A stretch of DNA of 64,000 bases from Membranipora membranacea (GCA_914767715.1 OU612070.1:17255501-17319500); one strand, 5' to 3'. Numbered from the stretch's first letter, positions 46,625 through 59,588 are shown. Notes: generated from the letters alone by a model not told the origin. Translations and numbers: made by a program.

Positions 46625-48930
46625 GTAAATATTCAGTATCTTATTCAGAAAGAAACCCTGAATCTTTTGCGTGATTTAGATGCATTTATCCTCATCACAT
46701 CGCAGAATTTATATTATTTTGATGGTATTTCATGTAACTCAAATTTACTTTAGAATCCATCCATATTCACAGTAGGAAAAGATTACCATTTTGTACAGGC
46801 TTGTAATAGCTTAATTCCAGGCTAGCCCTTATTTTCAATACTTTAAAGAATCCTACCTTTGCTAGCCAAATTTAAGTGCTAGCTTACATAGGTAATACCA
46901 AACTTTCTATACTAAGCTCAAGCTACACATCGAAAACTACATTGCATGTATGTAGTTTTTAAACATGGGTCTAACTTGGAGTTATGCTTTCACGGTTCTA
47001 TTATGCAAGTGTCAAAGATGGGATTATAATTGCAAGGACCTGCAAATTCAACAAACCATTGTCAATTATATATATATATATGTACAGGTAATGTGGAATA
47101 GGAAAATGGAATATGCTCATGTCTAAAATTGATAGCTAAAGACAATTGAGCAAATTATGAAAATGTATAAAAAGGAAGGTGGTATGGTGCAGCACAAGTC
47201 TGATATACTAAATACAAGGATTGATGAGACCCAGATACTATCATGGTCCATAAATTTCCTATAGCCTATGACTACATGTAATAATACATATAATACATAT
47301 GAATTATAACATTCAGACGACGGGATGATGTCAGGCGGACAGACGTAATATCTTAAAATATGAATGGCTATCGGTGCAACCAGCACTTCCAGCTCTATCA
47401 ACATGACAACGATGACAGAAACGTATATATCACATTTCTACTGATGGCCAACTGTGCCTTGACTGCGCCGGCTTGGCCACCGTTTGGCGCGTTGGCCAAA
47501 CACGCTAAAAAGAGCGCCAGCTGCCCAACCAATTCAAGATCTACAAAACAATCGTCTGCCAAACAAAAAAATCTCCGGGCAAATCAAGCTAAAGCAATAA
47601 ACCAGCATAATGTAGACATCAGCCTATGTCCAATTGACCCTTGACCTCAGCCGGCCCACATCGACCAGCAACTGACCTGCATGGCTGGAACATCTGGCCC
47701 AACCAACAGGGAATCCTCACCGGTGTTTGCCTCACCTTTCCATTTGCCCAGTATCCATTTCAAAGCAATACACCAAGGATAAGTAATATAAATTTCAACA
47801 TGTTCAAGAACTTCCCTTTGGCAGCTTGAAAAAAATCAATCCTATGCCCGCACCGTCAATAAGATGCCATTAATTATTTTATTTTCCTAAAAGCTGAAAA
47901 ATTAGTAATGCCACTATTCATGTTCATTCACAATTAAGTGATGAAGATATTTTTAATGGTGATAGCAAACTGCAGGCCCTGAAATCTCTTTTACCTATGC
48001 ACATTTCATTATTTTAAAGTGGTGCCTAATCCATGTTTATTAACAAGTTAGCTGCAGTAATTTACATTGGCAATAGCTTGTTTGAATTTACAGTAGACAT
48101 TCACTATGGTTCCATGCTTCGATTTTGTGGTTCACTCCAATTTTGAATGGTTAGAATCCAGTGGATTCTAACCATTCCCATGATGGGAAAAACATGAAAA
48201 AAATCTGCGTGTAATCCCTTTGAAGGCATTGTGTGCAAGCGTGCTAACCATTCAGCCACGCTGCCAATTAGGAAATAGGTCGAATAATCACGGTATGGAT
48301 ATTCGCGCCCAGAAAGTCATTCGTCACAATCGGAATTTGATTTTAATGCCATTTCCATGGGGCGATTACTACCGAAATCCTTACAAAATCGAACCTTGGA
48401 AACATAGTGAATTAATCCCTTAATTACAGAATCAAACAATTAAAAATCAGCAAGAATCCATGGTGCGCAAGACAGTCAAAATTTGGTTTCATTGTTTAAT
48501 TTGTGATAATCCAAATAAATCTGAATGATAAACATGACTGCGCTAAAAACGATGCAGTCAGATTTTATCTTGTGTATTTTATGAATTCTCCCAAGAAATA
48601 AACCTCATATAGCAAGTTAAATGTCAATACACAGTGTTGAGATTAGGTGTATTTCAAAGAAGGAATTTTGTTATTACACAATTGGAGCAGGGTGTATGTT
48701 TGATAATACCTACATAATGCCATGCCAGTAGCAGATTTGGTGCCTCTCTTAATCATCATGTTTTCTACTCCCACAATAAGTTTGCCATTCTTCTCGCTGA
48801 ACAAACATTAATAGACCGAACTTACATTGGCACATAAATAAACTCCATATCTAGTGAAAACTTCCTCAATCCATATTGAATTAGGCCGGTATTGCATTGT
48901 AGAAACTGTCTGAAAATGTTTGTGGTTTTC
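46625..48930. other. Intergenic, no gene seen
   Basis: Holds a 31-bp perfect hairpin at 48146-48176 (arms AATGGTTAGAATCCA) and a locally GC-richer patch near 47450-47720 with overlapping open frames (47360-47644, 47641-47829) that show no recognisable family. Confidence 0.45.
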
Positions 48931-49041
48931 TAGTTAAAGAGCTCTAGCTCCGGTGGTTCAGTGGCATTACATTATCATCTGATGATTATCATCATGATAA
49001 CGTAATGCCACTGAACCACCGGAGTTAGAGCTCTTTAACTA
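48931..49041. mobile_element. 111-bp foldback element with 9-bp target-site duplication
   Basis: The arm TAGTTAAAGAGCTCTAGCTC, then CGGTGGTTCAGTGGCATTAC, is repeated inverted at the right end, ending CTCTTTAACTA, with few mismatches along nearly the whole element. GTGGTTTTC directly precedes (48922-48930) and follows (49042-49050) it. A 9-bp duplication fits the Mutator-like superfamily range (8-11 bp). Confidence 0.9.
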
Positions 49042-49050
49042 GTGGTTTTC

Positions 49051-52036
49051 CCTTGTACCAACAATGATTCAGCATACCTAGCTTAATTGGTGTTGACAAT
49101 TATCCACACAGTTTTCTGAGGTACCTGTCCATGACTTACAGGTCAATGGTAAATATTTCTGGTCCCTGATAAGAGAGCAAACATCAATACAATATTTTCA
49201 GCTTACTGCAGCTACTCTAAAAAGAAGTTAGGAGCAGGTGACCTTCAGCCTCAATTCAAACACGACCAATGATGCTCAGATTTTTAGAGGAAAATGACTC
49301 CACTGATTGCTGAAGAGATGATAATCCTACAACTACACACTTGTCACACCTTGATAATACTAATCCCTATGTCAACTGGCAAGCAAGCAATCGTAAAGGC
49401 GTTCAAATCCTTGATTTGTTTATACTGCTAAGACAACATGTGTAAGTATTGCATGGGCGAGATTTCCTGACGACTTAAGAAAGTTTCTGGTGGCTTTGCA
49501 ATAAAATGTTGCCTGACAATACATAGCTTCTTTGCAGAGGGACTTTTCATTTGATTTATTGCCGGCAGACCTTTCCGCCAATCAGTTATGATGTTTCACA
49601 AATGTATGGCAGCTGCTGTCCTATTCGGGGAGTAATAAACGCTCTGATACCTGGCATATCAACTCCACTATTTGGAAAGGGCAAATTTTGCTTTTGTGAT
49701 CAATCTTAAAATTTTAGTGCGATTAAGAGAAATTTTCACTGCATTTATCGAAATAAATAAGTTAATGATATAATACTAGCAAAAAAATAAGCCCATTTGA
49801 CCATCTCTGATAGTGATGTTACTCTCATAGCACTCTACGCTGATTTTCCAAGTTGAAATTGATATCTAGTAAAATGTAACATTGATTGATGGGGCCGGAT
49901 TATTCAAGTCAATTTCAATTGAAGATTTTGGGTATTCTGATCCCTTTGTTTTTCTAAAAGATATTACAAACGATCAAATCTATGGACGCAAGCATAAAAG
50001 CATTCAATGTTTCACTCAAGGAAATTCGCTAATTGTTTTATGAAGACCCTTTGCCCTTCAAGAATTGGGTTCATGTAGTTCTTGAACACTGAAACCAAAG
50101 TGAAACTAGAATACTAGTCTGAGCTGAACCCTCCGTCTGACGATTACAGGTGATTTTCCAGGCACTTCAGGGATTATTCAGGAGTTGCATGACCAGTTAA
50201 CAAGTTAGGAGAGCTCCCATAATTTCAATTGTACAATTAAATACCTTCCTGATTGCTGAATTCATGTTCACCAATGAGGGACATGCTTGCCATACTCAAT
50301 AAATCCACCGAATTTTAATGTTGTTCGGTTCAATGAATGAAAATACTCTTGTGATTGGCTGGAGTGGTTGCTGATTATCTAATTACGCTTCTATAACATG
50401 TGAGACTGAAAAAAAAGCTAGGAGCATAGAATACATACAAAAATGTTTATAAAAAAGGAGATTCTAATAATTCTAGTACGAAAACAAACAACTGTTTCAA
50501 TCAATTGCTCGATTTTTGAAGGATGATAGGAATTGCTAAAAATGTCTCCCATAAAACATTTTAGAGGAACTCATAAATTTTTTGGAACCTTCCTGTGTAC
50601 GGAGGCGCTTGCTTCATGAATTCGCTTAAAATACCCTATACGTGCGTGTGACATCACAAAACCTGATTTCAGTAAGAGGAAATCTTGGGGAAATGGAAAT
50701 TTATTCCTTTTATGCGGTTTCTAAAGTACTAAACATAGGCGTATACAGGAATCGCCTTCAGTGCAGCACACAGCTGTTAATAGGGTAAGTGGTTCCTCGT
50801 TCAAGGTATTACATACAAAAGAGGAAGCAGAAGAATACCGTCATGAGACAAACACCCCATGCGACTTAAGAGATTGTTGCAAGGAATATATAGAAGAATT
50901 AAACAAAAATATAAGCAGCTTCCGCCGCCGATTTTAGCGATATTTTTCTGCCCGCTCATGTCTTACTGAGTAAAATATTGCTGTAATAAAAACTGATGAA
51001 TCTTGCGGGGCAGCTCTTGGCCCTTTCTTTTGTTTTCATACATCACATGATCTACCATAGATGGCCCCTCCATATACTTTATTAAAAAAAAGCGGTACCA
51101 CTCTCGCAGATTCACCTCCCATCAGACTACAAATATCTCATTCCTTGTTGATTATCAGGCTCGTAATTCTAGGGGAGGCAGGGAGGCACTGCCTCCCCTA
51201 GCAAGCTAAATGCAATGGCTTAACAACACTATAATTGAGTAATCCATGTCAGAATCAGTTCATCTGGGATTTCCATTTGCTAATTACATGCCGTAAATTG
51301 CTTATGGAACCGCTCCTGGTGAAGATTCGGACTTGCCTCAAAGTTTTGTTTCCCCAACCATTTTTTATACTACAACCCTGATTATAGATACATGAGTTAG
51401 CATAATATTCACGACAATGACTGTCAAAATAATACCCTGTCGCCAGAAAGAACCCAGTTTTCCCAGTTGCATAGTGGGTAAAATACGAATGTGTCTCTGA
51501 TCATATTTTCAAATTTATCAAAAGTACCAATGCTTGACGCTGCTCCAAAAATTAGGCATTGACAGCAATGCAAATCTACTGTTCTATTAACCGAGAATGT
51601 TCCTCTAACTCCTAGGTTATATTTGTCTTCTGCATGCCCAGCTTAATATCCCTGGCAAAGGACAATTAGAAAGTTTCCAGAGTGTGTGTACAAGAATAAT
51701 AGTTTATTGATGACTACAATGACGAACTGTCTGAACTAAATATATGTTATATATGTTTGAAAAATTGGTCCTGTGATGACAATTGCGTGCTACAAGTTGA
51801 CCTGCTACAAGTTTCTGGCAATGGTGGCAGAACAGCCTTTTCCGACAAATTGCTTTATAAGAAATTGCCGAAACAGCCGTGTACTTACTTGCAGACCGAG
51901 TATTTTATGGCATCATCAACATTTTTAGGGGGGGGGGTGGTCAGGTGTGCAAGGTATAATTGCATCCCTCCTTTTAAGGACTGGCATGCGTCACCTTAAC
52001 ATGACACACTGCATAAGCCACTGGTATAATATACTT
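49051..52036. other. Intergenic, no gene seen
   Basis: No supportable gene. The plus-strand frame at 51757-51999 has an internal near-duplicate CTACAAGTT block and a G run and looks non-coding. Confidence 0.5.
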
Positions 52037-52095
52037 TTCACCTTAGATATGATGTCAACAGCATATTATGCTGTTGACATCATATCTATGGTGAA
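52037..52095. mobile_element. 59-bp near-perfect palindrome
   Basis: The arm TTCACCTTAGATATGATGTC continues to AACAGCATA and is mirrored with one mismatch. No target duplication is obvious. It is likely a foldback MITE or its remnant. Confidence 0.85.
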
Positions 52096-52729
52096 ACGAA
52101 TACTGATATACTAGCATTTCAAAACGGATATTTCATTCCATTCCATGAAATATAAGTCATACTTCTCATGTCATCAACGCATCCAATATGTATTCGCCAA
52201 TGCAGTAACTTATTAAATGAAAATTTCCTCATGAATGAAATTCGAATAAATCTGCAGTTTTTTTCCTTGATGTGTTTAACCAGCCGCATCTAAGTAGTAT
52301 ATAGATGAGGAAGGCGAGTCATTAAACCGACAGTAAACCTATTATAGATGATCCATAGTAATAGTCAATTTATGGTCCATTTATTATTGAGAAAAAGATG
52401 AAGTAAAAACTGTGAATTTACAGAAGAACGTGTGGTCATTGGTCTGCTTTATAGCATGGGTGTGAACATTCTTGGACACTGGACTCATTCATGTTAAATG
52501 AGGTCATCAACCGAAGATAAAACCTAACACTATACCATGACTTAGGTTAGGGATATTGATTATTTCCACTTTGCAACGCAGCCAATTTTGGATATCCAGA
52601 CTCCTTGTCATCCTAATGATTTTGTGCTTTGGGTCTACTGTTGAGGTTTTGGCTTTGGGCTTTTTCTTTACACACAACAATATAAGCTGAGCGTTCCAGT
52701 TTGGTTCAACAGTCACCTGAGTATCTTAA

Positions 52730-52953
52730 TAAATGCTAAGAGTTGGGTTAAAATCGCAAGTGTTGTCTCTGTCTGAAGACTGAGATATATCGGCGCCAAG
52801 TTGCTCTCACTTTGCAAGCAGCTCGGAGCACACCTGGGGCATCAAATTGAGCCCAGTAGTCAGTAGACTGCAGTGGGATTCGAACCCAAGACCTCCAACA
52901 CTTGCGCATTTGAGGGCAGGCGCTCTAACCAACTGAGCTACCTCCTCCTCCTA
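52730..52953 (-). mobile_element. tRNA-derived SINE
   Basis: On the minus strand the head reads GGTAGCTCAGTTGGTTAGAG (A box) and GGTTCGAATCC (perfect B box) with tRNA-like spacing, but the acceptor ends do not pair, so it is not a tRNA gene. An unrelated body of about 130 bp follows, ending near CGATTTTAACCCAACTC. The left limit is approximate. Confidence 0.7.
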
Positions 52954-53577
52954 ATAAGTTGCTATAACTATTGTTGATTGTGTCAAGAGATTATTGTTGG
53001 TGAATAACCGGCAACTGTCTGAAACCAACTGACTTAGAAGGACAGTACCTTCCTTCCTTACTCAATATTTGCGCAGACTCAAACAGGGCTGTCTACTAGA
53101 TGATGTTGTACCTGCTCACAGTCCTAGCAGTTACAGCCAGTGTCTTTATAATGTACTGTGCACCAAGATCGCCAACCACTTTGGTCCTTGTCTGCTTCAT
53201 ATATCCAATCTACGCGCCCTAGTCCTGATACTTTCTAAATCTGTTCTGCCATATTATTATCATCATTATGATAGGATAGGATTGGTTTTATTTTTCCCTC
53301 CATATATCAGAAAGTTTGATTCCTTGGAGTGAAAATAATTGTGAAAAACGTGATACAATATAGAAATAATTGAAAAGAAAAATTAGATTTGAGCTCTACA
53401 TGAAAATAAGGCAACAAAAATTACCAAACATTAATATTATTATAATTATCTGCATTATTATATAATTATGATGACCTGCTTGTATCACGATGGAAGAACA
53501 ATTTTGTGAATTGAACTAATCAATTTTTTTTAATTGGACTATGTTACCCTGTTGAAAACAATGTTTCTTAGTCATTT

Positions 53578-53963
53578 TTTGTTTTTTCCAGTTACTGACT
53601 TGATCAGTCATCGATGAATGACTGGCATTTTTTTTAGAATTTTACTAAAAGTAGCCAGTAAAATGCAAGTATACTGTGATTTTGTCTGTTTCATAAAAAA
53701 CATTGGTACATTCTAATAATAAATTAATTGCAGATTTATTTTGTAATTAATTTTACAATTTTCAAGTTTCTTCGTTATTCTTTGTTTTTTCCAGTTACTG
53801 ACTTGATCAGTCATCGATGAATGACTGGCATTTTTTTTAGAATTTTACTAAAAGTAGCCAGTAAAATGCAAGTATACTATAATTTTGTCTGTTTCATAAA
53901 AAACATTGGTACATTCTAATAATTAATTAATTGCAGATTTACTTTGTAATTAATTTTACAATT
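53578..53963. repeat. Direct tandem duplication, 203-bp period
   Basis: A 183-bp unit starting TTTGTTTTTTCCAGTTACTG occurs at 53578-53760 and again at 53781-53963, with only a few differences and a 20-bp spacer. Confidence 0.95.
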
Positions 53964-54560
53964 GATAGATTCATAGAAAAGCCATCCAGTTTCAGGATAG
54001 AATTGTGAGAGGTCACTAACGATTGGATATTAACTTCAATAAATTATTTTAACAAGGAAGTTATTAGCTTTTATAATATTTTCCTATTTTCCACCTTTAC
54101 TCAAGTTTTGCCGAAGTTGTATGGTAAGGCATTGAATATTCATCAGCCGAAGAAACTTACATGGATCAGGATTGCGTTTTAGGTAAATCCCATATCTGAT
54201 GTGTTTCAGCCATGTCAATAGGAAAACATCTTGCAAAAGATAGTGGAAATCGAGTACAAACTTGAATTAATACGAAATTTCAATCTTTTGACTATCCAAT
54301 CGATGTAAGCAACAAACACATCAGTTCATATTGGTGGTTGCAGCATTAAGACATAAGTTATGAAACCATCAGTCACAGGTAAATACAAGGAAATAGAGAA
54401 ATAGGAAATAAATCTGGATAATAAAGTATAAAACTGGATAAATGTTGATAAGAGTATCAAAACCAATCTACACACGGAGAGCGTAGGTACCGCTGGTGTT
54501 GAAGTTTATCTGTGAAACTTTTTTTTGGCTTTGTTTTTTCAACCTCAAATAACACAAGAC

Positions 54561-56940
54561 ATGGACATCAGAACTCTACTTCTAGGTAAAAAGCAGTATA
54601 TTTAATTAAACTTTTTTAAATGTTATTGCTTTGACTACTTTTAAAAGAATTCACCTCTATATGGTGGTGCTTTGTTCTTTCCGATATAACAAAACGCCCT
54701 AATGGAGCCACTTATTTGGGATCTGTCTGTTGACTACTAATCTGCGTTTCTTATCATGTCACAGTCATTACAGTTTTAGGACTCACTACCTTATGCGAAA
54801 CAACCAGATTGAATGTAAAGGAGCATATAGCTGCCCTACCAAATGTATTTCTGAATGCATTCAACGCCCTTGAGCAGATTAAGGATTATCAGGTAGGGGC
54901 AATAATGAATTTGACTAAATGCCTAACAGAATCTGAAGTCTAATTCCAATTAAATTAATATTTCCATTAGCCGAGTTATAAGCAGACCCCTTGCTTTGTA
55001 TACACAGTGTTATTGAGAGCTTAAACTACTGCTGCCACTCATGCAAATTTGTACTCATCAAATTCTGCATAGCTCAAAGATAATTAATTGAGACTTAAAT
55101 CTCATAATTGTCACCTAATGGGCAAATAATTTGCACAAACTGATCATCAAAATCAGGGCATGAAATCTACGCACCAGCTAATGATGTGTACAGTATGCAC
55201 TAGTAAGACGGTAACTACGTCACCCTGCCGTTGGTAGATAATTAAATCCATAGCCCAATTTTGACAATCAGTTTGTGCAAATTATTTGCTCGTTAGGTGA
55301 CAATGCTGAGATTGCAGCCTCCTTTTATTAGTTTTGAACTATACAGAATTCTATAAGCACACACATTCGGCTGTGTGGCAGCAGTGGTTTAAGTGATTGT
55401 GTATAAGATAATAAGGACCGATGTTTCACTAAAATTAAACTTCTGTAAGGTGTTCAAATAATTCTCAAGGAATATTTTTCGAAATTCTTATGACGTGACC
55501 TTAAAGGAGAGGAAAAGACAAATTTCCAAGCACCAGTAATAATTAAAGGCTCTGTAATGATACGAAGAGACGGATAAAATGAGGATAGTACTGTACAGCC
55601 TTGTAACCATAACTCCTCAGTGTTGTGTCAATTTGTTTTCAGTTTTTAATTTGTTTTTATCTTCAGGATCACAATCTACTGGGATTTCTCAATGCTGCGT
55701 GCGGAATGGAAAGTACATGTCCAGCTTACTTGTACGGAAGTGCTACATCAGTGAGTGGTTTTTAATAAAAAAAATAAGAGGGTTTATTAATTGATTGAAG
55801 ATTTAAACACATGAGAAACTCCGTCACTGGTTTTTTATAATTGACGATAGTTTAAGTGCTCAAACTGTGCCATGTAGGTGGTAGCATTGCATCATCAACA
55901 GCTTTCCATTCCCAACCGTCAGTATAGAAATGCTCACCCCGCAGTTCGGGTGCAGTTTGAACACTTTCACTAAAGTATTGAGAGAGCTGGTAGCTTAATG
56001 GGTAAAATTGGAAAAAAATAACGAACAATTGCACTCTGCAATGTCATCTTATCATTGTTCCAGTAGTGAATGATGAGGATTTTTCTCTTTGCTCTTCTTG
56101 TGAGATTTTAAGTTTGCATGCTTTGAATCGAAACTGTTGTCTTGAGATGTATCATTTCTATTGGTTGCATTTGGGAGTTGATCTGATTGCACGACCTAGC
56201 TCACTTTTAGTCCAAGCCACAATTGTGATATGACAACTCCTAAAATAACATACTGCATACGTTACGTTACATATTTCATACTCGACTTTAACAGATCGTA
56301 ATTTTCTCCTTATCAGGGTGGTAGAGTATTAGCAGATCTATATAATGATTATGGAGCATGCATGGAGCGATTCCATCTAATAAGCTTGGATCAAACAGCG
56401 CGAGACTATTTTATCGAAGATATCAGCCCAGTGATATGCAGCATGAGAAACAACCACCACTGCGGTGTCCATCTTACCGGTTTTTACCGAACCCCGTCGA
56501 TCCCTCCACCTCGTACATGTAGGTACCACAACTTCAGTGATTATGTTTGTTTGTGATTACTTAAATTTGTCGATCAAGATACAATTGATAATGATAATGC
56601 TTATAATAAATGATTACCTTGTTAAAAACTGCCAGTGGGGTAGAAGGGAGGAAGGGGGAGTTAACGGTGCATTGCTTACTGGATATTCAATCCCCATAAA
56701 TTTCACATATTCCTTTTTAAGTTTCAACTGATGTTCCGCAACTACAATAAAACAATAATTTGAGACAGATTCGTCTGTTCATAGGGACTCTCACTAGCTT
56801 GATGGTGTTACACATTAATCAGATTTGATTTTTCTCTTGTTATTTTAGGTACCGTTACACTGACACGGGCTAGATGCTCACTTTTGAAGACAATGAGTTA
56901 CTTGGATTGCATTATTAATGTAGGAACCCATAGAAAATAG
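54561..56940 (+). CDS. Secreted cysteine-containing protein, unknown family
   Basis: Five exons, 54561-54585, 54765-54892, 55667-55750, 56317-56518 and 56849-56940, join in phase for 176 aa. The start MDIRTLLLVITVLGLTTLC is a clear signal peptide. The mature part begins about ETTRLNVKEHIAALP and contains cysteines in NAACGMESTCPAYLYG, GACMERF, SPVICSM, HHCGVHL, PRTCTVTL, ARCSLL and YLDCII, enough for several disulfides. No membrane span follows, so it is probably secreted. The fourth donor is ambiguous: GTAGGT (used here) keeps the frame for 32 more residues and two more cysteines, while GTACCA two bases later gives a quick stop. AATAAA follows the stop codon directly. I do not recognise the family; venom, immune or matrix roles are all guesses. 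Confidence 0.7.
55021..55394. mobile_element. MITE family C, copy 2
   Basis: Starts TTAAACTACTGCTGCCAC and ends GGCAGCAGTGGTTTAAGT, matching 28329-28680 along its length, with a short extra segment in the middle (around 55195-55235). It lies in the second intron of the secreted protein gene. Confidence 0.85.
55848..55972. mobile_element. MITE family B, copy 3 (125 bp)
   Basis: Starts TAGTTTAAGTGCTCAAACTG and ends CAGTTTGAACACTTTCACTA. It shares its termini, but not its centre, with 23377-23503 and 29776-30016. It lies in an intron of the secreted protein gene. Confidence 0.75.
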
Positions 56941-56946
56941 AATAAA
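56941..56946 (+). terminator. Polyadenylation signal of the secreted protein gene
   Basis: AATAAA begins at the base after the TAG stop codon. Such a short 3' UTR is unusual, so a downstream signal may be used instead. Confidence 0.35.
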
Positions 56947-59082
56947 TATGCAGCTCCCTGCCTGATAAGCTCTATATGACCTCTATACAACATCCATATG
57001 ACATCTATACGACATCTGTACAACCTCTATACATCCTCTTTACCGTATCTTTACAACCTATTTACAATGGCTGCCTTTCATTATCTGCCACCAGGAGGGA
57101 TTGCGATGGTTAATAAACAAGTATTGTTAGCTAACCCTCTTTAATTCTTTATGGTGCTGTCAAACTTGTGTGGTAAAATTGAAAAATCTGAAGATGATAT
57201 GAATTTGTAGCACATGTTTATTTATATCTATTAACTTATGATGGAATTTTTGTTCATATTTTTATAGTTTTATTATTATATTCTAGTACCGTCCCGACCA
57301 GCAAATGCTATCATTTTTAATGATTGATAAAAGGATATTATATTTTCATTTTTGTATACAAAATTTACTCTTCCATCAGTCACAATTTCACAGTTTTATT
57401 TATTTGTATTATACTATTATTTTCTAATATATAATGTATTTATTGCAACTTTGACTATATATTGGTAACCCTTTGTACAATCGTTTGATTGTCATTCCAG
57501 ATAAAGATACTATATATAGATTTTGATGGGCTAGTTTATAGAGAAACCTGCACTTAAAATCAGACTGGTACACACAACAAAAGTAGAAACCAATATCCTG
57601 GGTTCAGCAGTTGAATAAGCTATAGAAAACACCTTGACAGCAAGAACTGTGCACAAACACACTAATTACAAATAAATAAATGTTGCATACGCACTATGGC
57701 TGCAAAACTTCATTGGATTCTGTTTGAGGGTTTGCAGCAGAAAATTTTCTCCTGTGGACTGCTTTTATGTGGCTCAAGCAATGAGTTAGTATGCAGATTT
57801 ACTGTAGTGATTGCACTTGTGTCTTCTCCAGGTCACAATGATAGGTAGACAGTATTAGAGATGTACGCATTGTTTGATATGTACGCACAATGTTTTTTCC
57901 AGATGAGCCAATTTAGACCTGTTTCGAGGCTGGTCCGATTTTTTTATTCACAACAGTCTATCAATGTGGGAGTGATCCTCTATTCAAAGTAGTGAAGACA
58001 ACTTCTTATTAGGATTCAAATAAATCTTTACTATCAGATTAAATATCAACATCTATATGACCCAGAGAAATGATGGGCAAACAATATAAACGCTTGAGAT
58101 GAGTAAAATCCAAATTTGTCAGGATCTTATCGAATTGAATTCAACCCACAATAAAAGTGGTTTTTCCGCACAGCTAAAGATTTACTGTGATGACAGCGAT
58201 GCGAAGCGATGCCATGCATGTACTCCAATTATTGCATTATTAATTTGAACTGCTATAAAGCACATTGATTATGTAGTTATTTTAAGTGTGAAACCATTGA
58301 GATCAAAAATTTATTTTTTCAATTTTGATACAGATTCGATTTCCTTTTTTGGTTAAAATGAAAAAAATGTAAGAGCAATCTCAACAAGAGCACCGATTTC
58401 GGTCGGCATAACACCCTGCAAAGCGTTAGGCCATGCGAAAAACTGAAAATATCAGCTCAATGAAAGTAAGCAACATATCATAGTGCACCCGACTCGCCAC
58501 CTAAATCCTGTCCTAACTAATAATCATCGTTTTTTTTACAGCTATGCAAAGTCATAGATCTGAATAGGAATTTTCCTTTGTTTATACATTTTGTTGACTG
58601 CCGTAACCGTTAAATTCATTGTTCAGTTTCTCTACAGCTTCACTGTACTCATTGCTTGACAATCCTATTCACTTCAAAAGGATTCTCCTGTGAATCCAGG
58701 TGAGATTATACAATTGTACATAGTGTTAGGGGTTTTGTCAAGTGTGGAGTCAAAGTGAATTAAAGCAAGGAAGGATCATTGATTAAAGTTTTTCTTTAAT
58801 TACTTACATCTAGGAGTACATTACTCTTACAGTTGAGTTACTTACTAACAAATACTTGAAGGCCTACCTACTTACTTCTACTTTTGAAATTACTTACCAA
58901 ACCATCTCATGTAGAAACAGTGTACTCCACTCAATTCACACTTCATAATTCAGAAATCATGACAATTCAGACACAGACACAGAAGAATGATCATTGAATG
59001 GTGATGGCCATTCTCCCTGCTTCAGCCAAATCTCAATCAATGTAATCTTAGGTCCCGATATTCAGACATTGATTGCTGAGCA
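56947..59082. other. Intergenic, no gene seen
   Basis: A degenerate short tandem of TATACAACATC-like units lies at about 56970-57060. No open frame or RNA gene is supported. Confidence 0.5.
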
Positions 59083-59588
59083 ATAGACAGTTTTCTCAGC
59101 TCTTATTTATGCCTCAACTTGGAGTTGTCCTATCTCCAGTTTGGTACTTTTAACACACGCCGCATAGGAAAAACCTGCTGAAAGAGGGTTATCTTGAAAA
59201 CCGCTTATATTAGGATAAAAATTATTTTTGATTCAGAGTCTGCACCATTGAAAACCCTGGGAGACAGGGTTTCCAAATCATTGGAGGCTTGAATGTTGAT
59301 AAATCTGAATTTTAGTGACGAAACCCGTGAAAAATTTTGTCCACAAAACATGCAGAAAATGCTATAATTGACTAACCAAATACTAAAATTATTTCCCAAA
59401 CTATGTCCATATGAGTTTTCAATGTTGCAGTTTCTGAATCCAAAATAATTGTTATCCTATTATAAGCGGTTTTCAAGATAACCCTCTTTTCAGCACGCTT
59501 TTCCTATGCAGCGTGGGTTAAAAGTACCAAACTGGAGAGAGGACAACTCCGAATTGAGGCCTAAATCAGAGCTCAGAAAACTGTCTAT
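59083..59588. mobile_element. MITE family A, copy 2 (506 bp)
   Basis: Begins ATAGACAGTTTTCTCAGCTC and ends with the complementary AGAAAACTGTCTAT. It matches 19315-19822 along its whole length and in the same orientation. Confidence 0.92.

Noticed and set aside
47360-47829. Overlapping plus-strand frames in a GC-richer patch
   Set aside because: Composition explains the open frames; no family signal or splice sites.
52868-52945. Minus-strand tRNA gene
   Set aside because: A and B boxes are good but the acceptor stem does not pair and the anticodon arm is disrupted; it is a SINE head.
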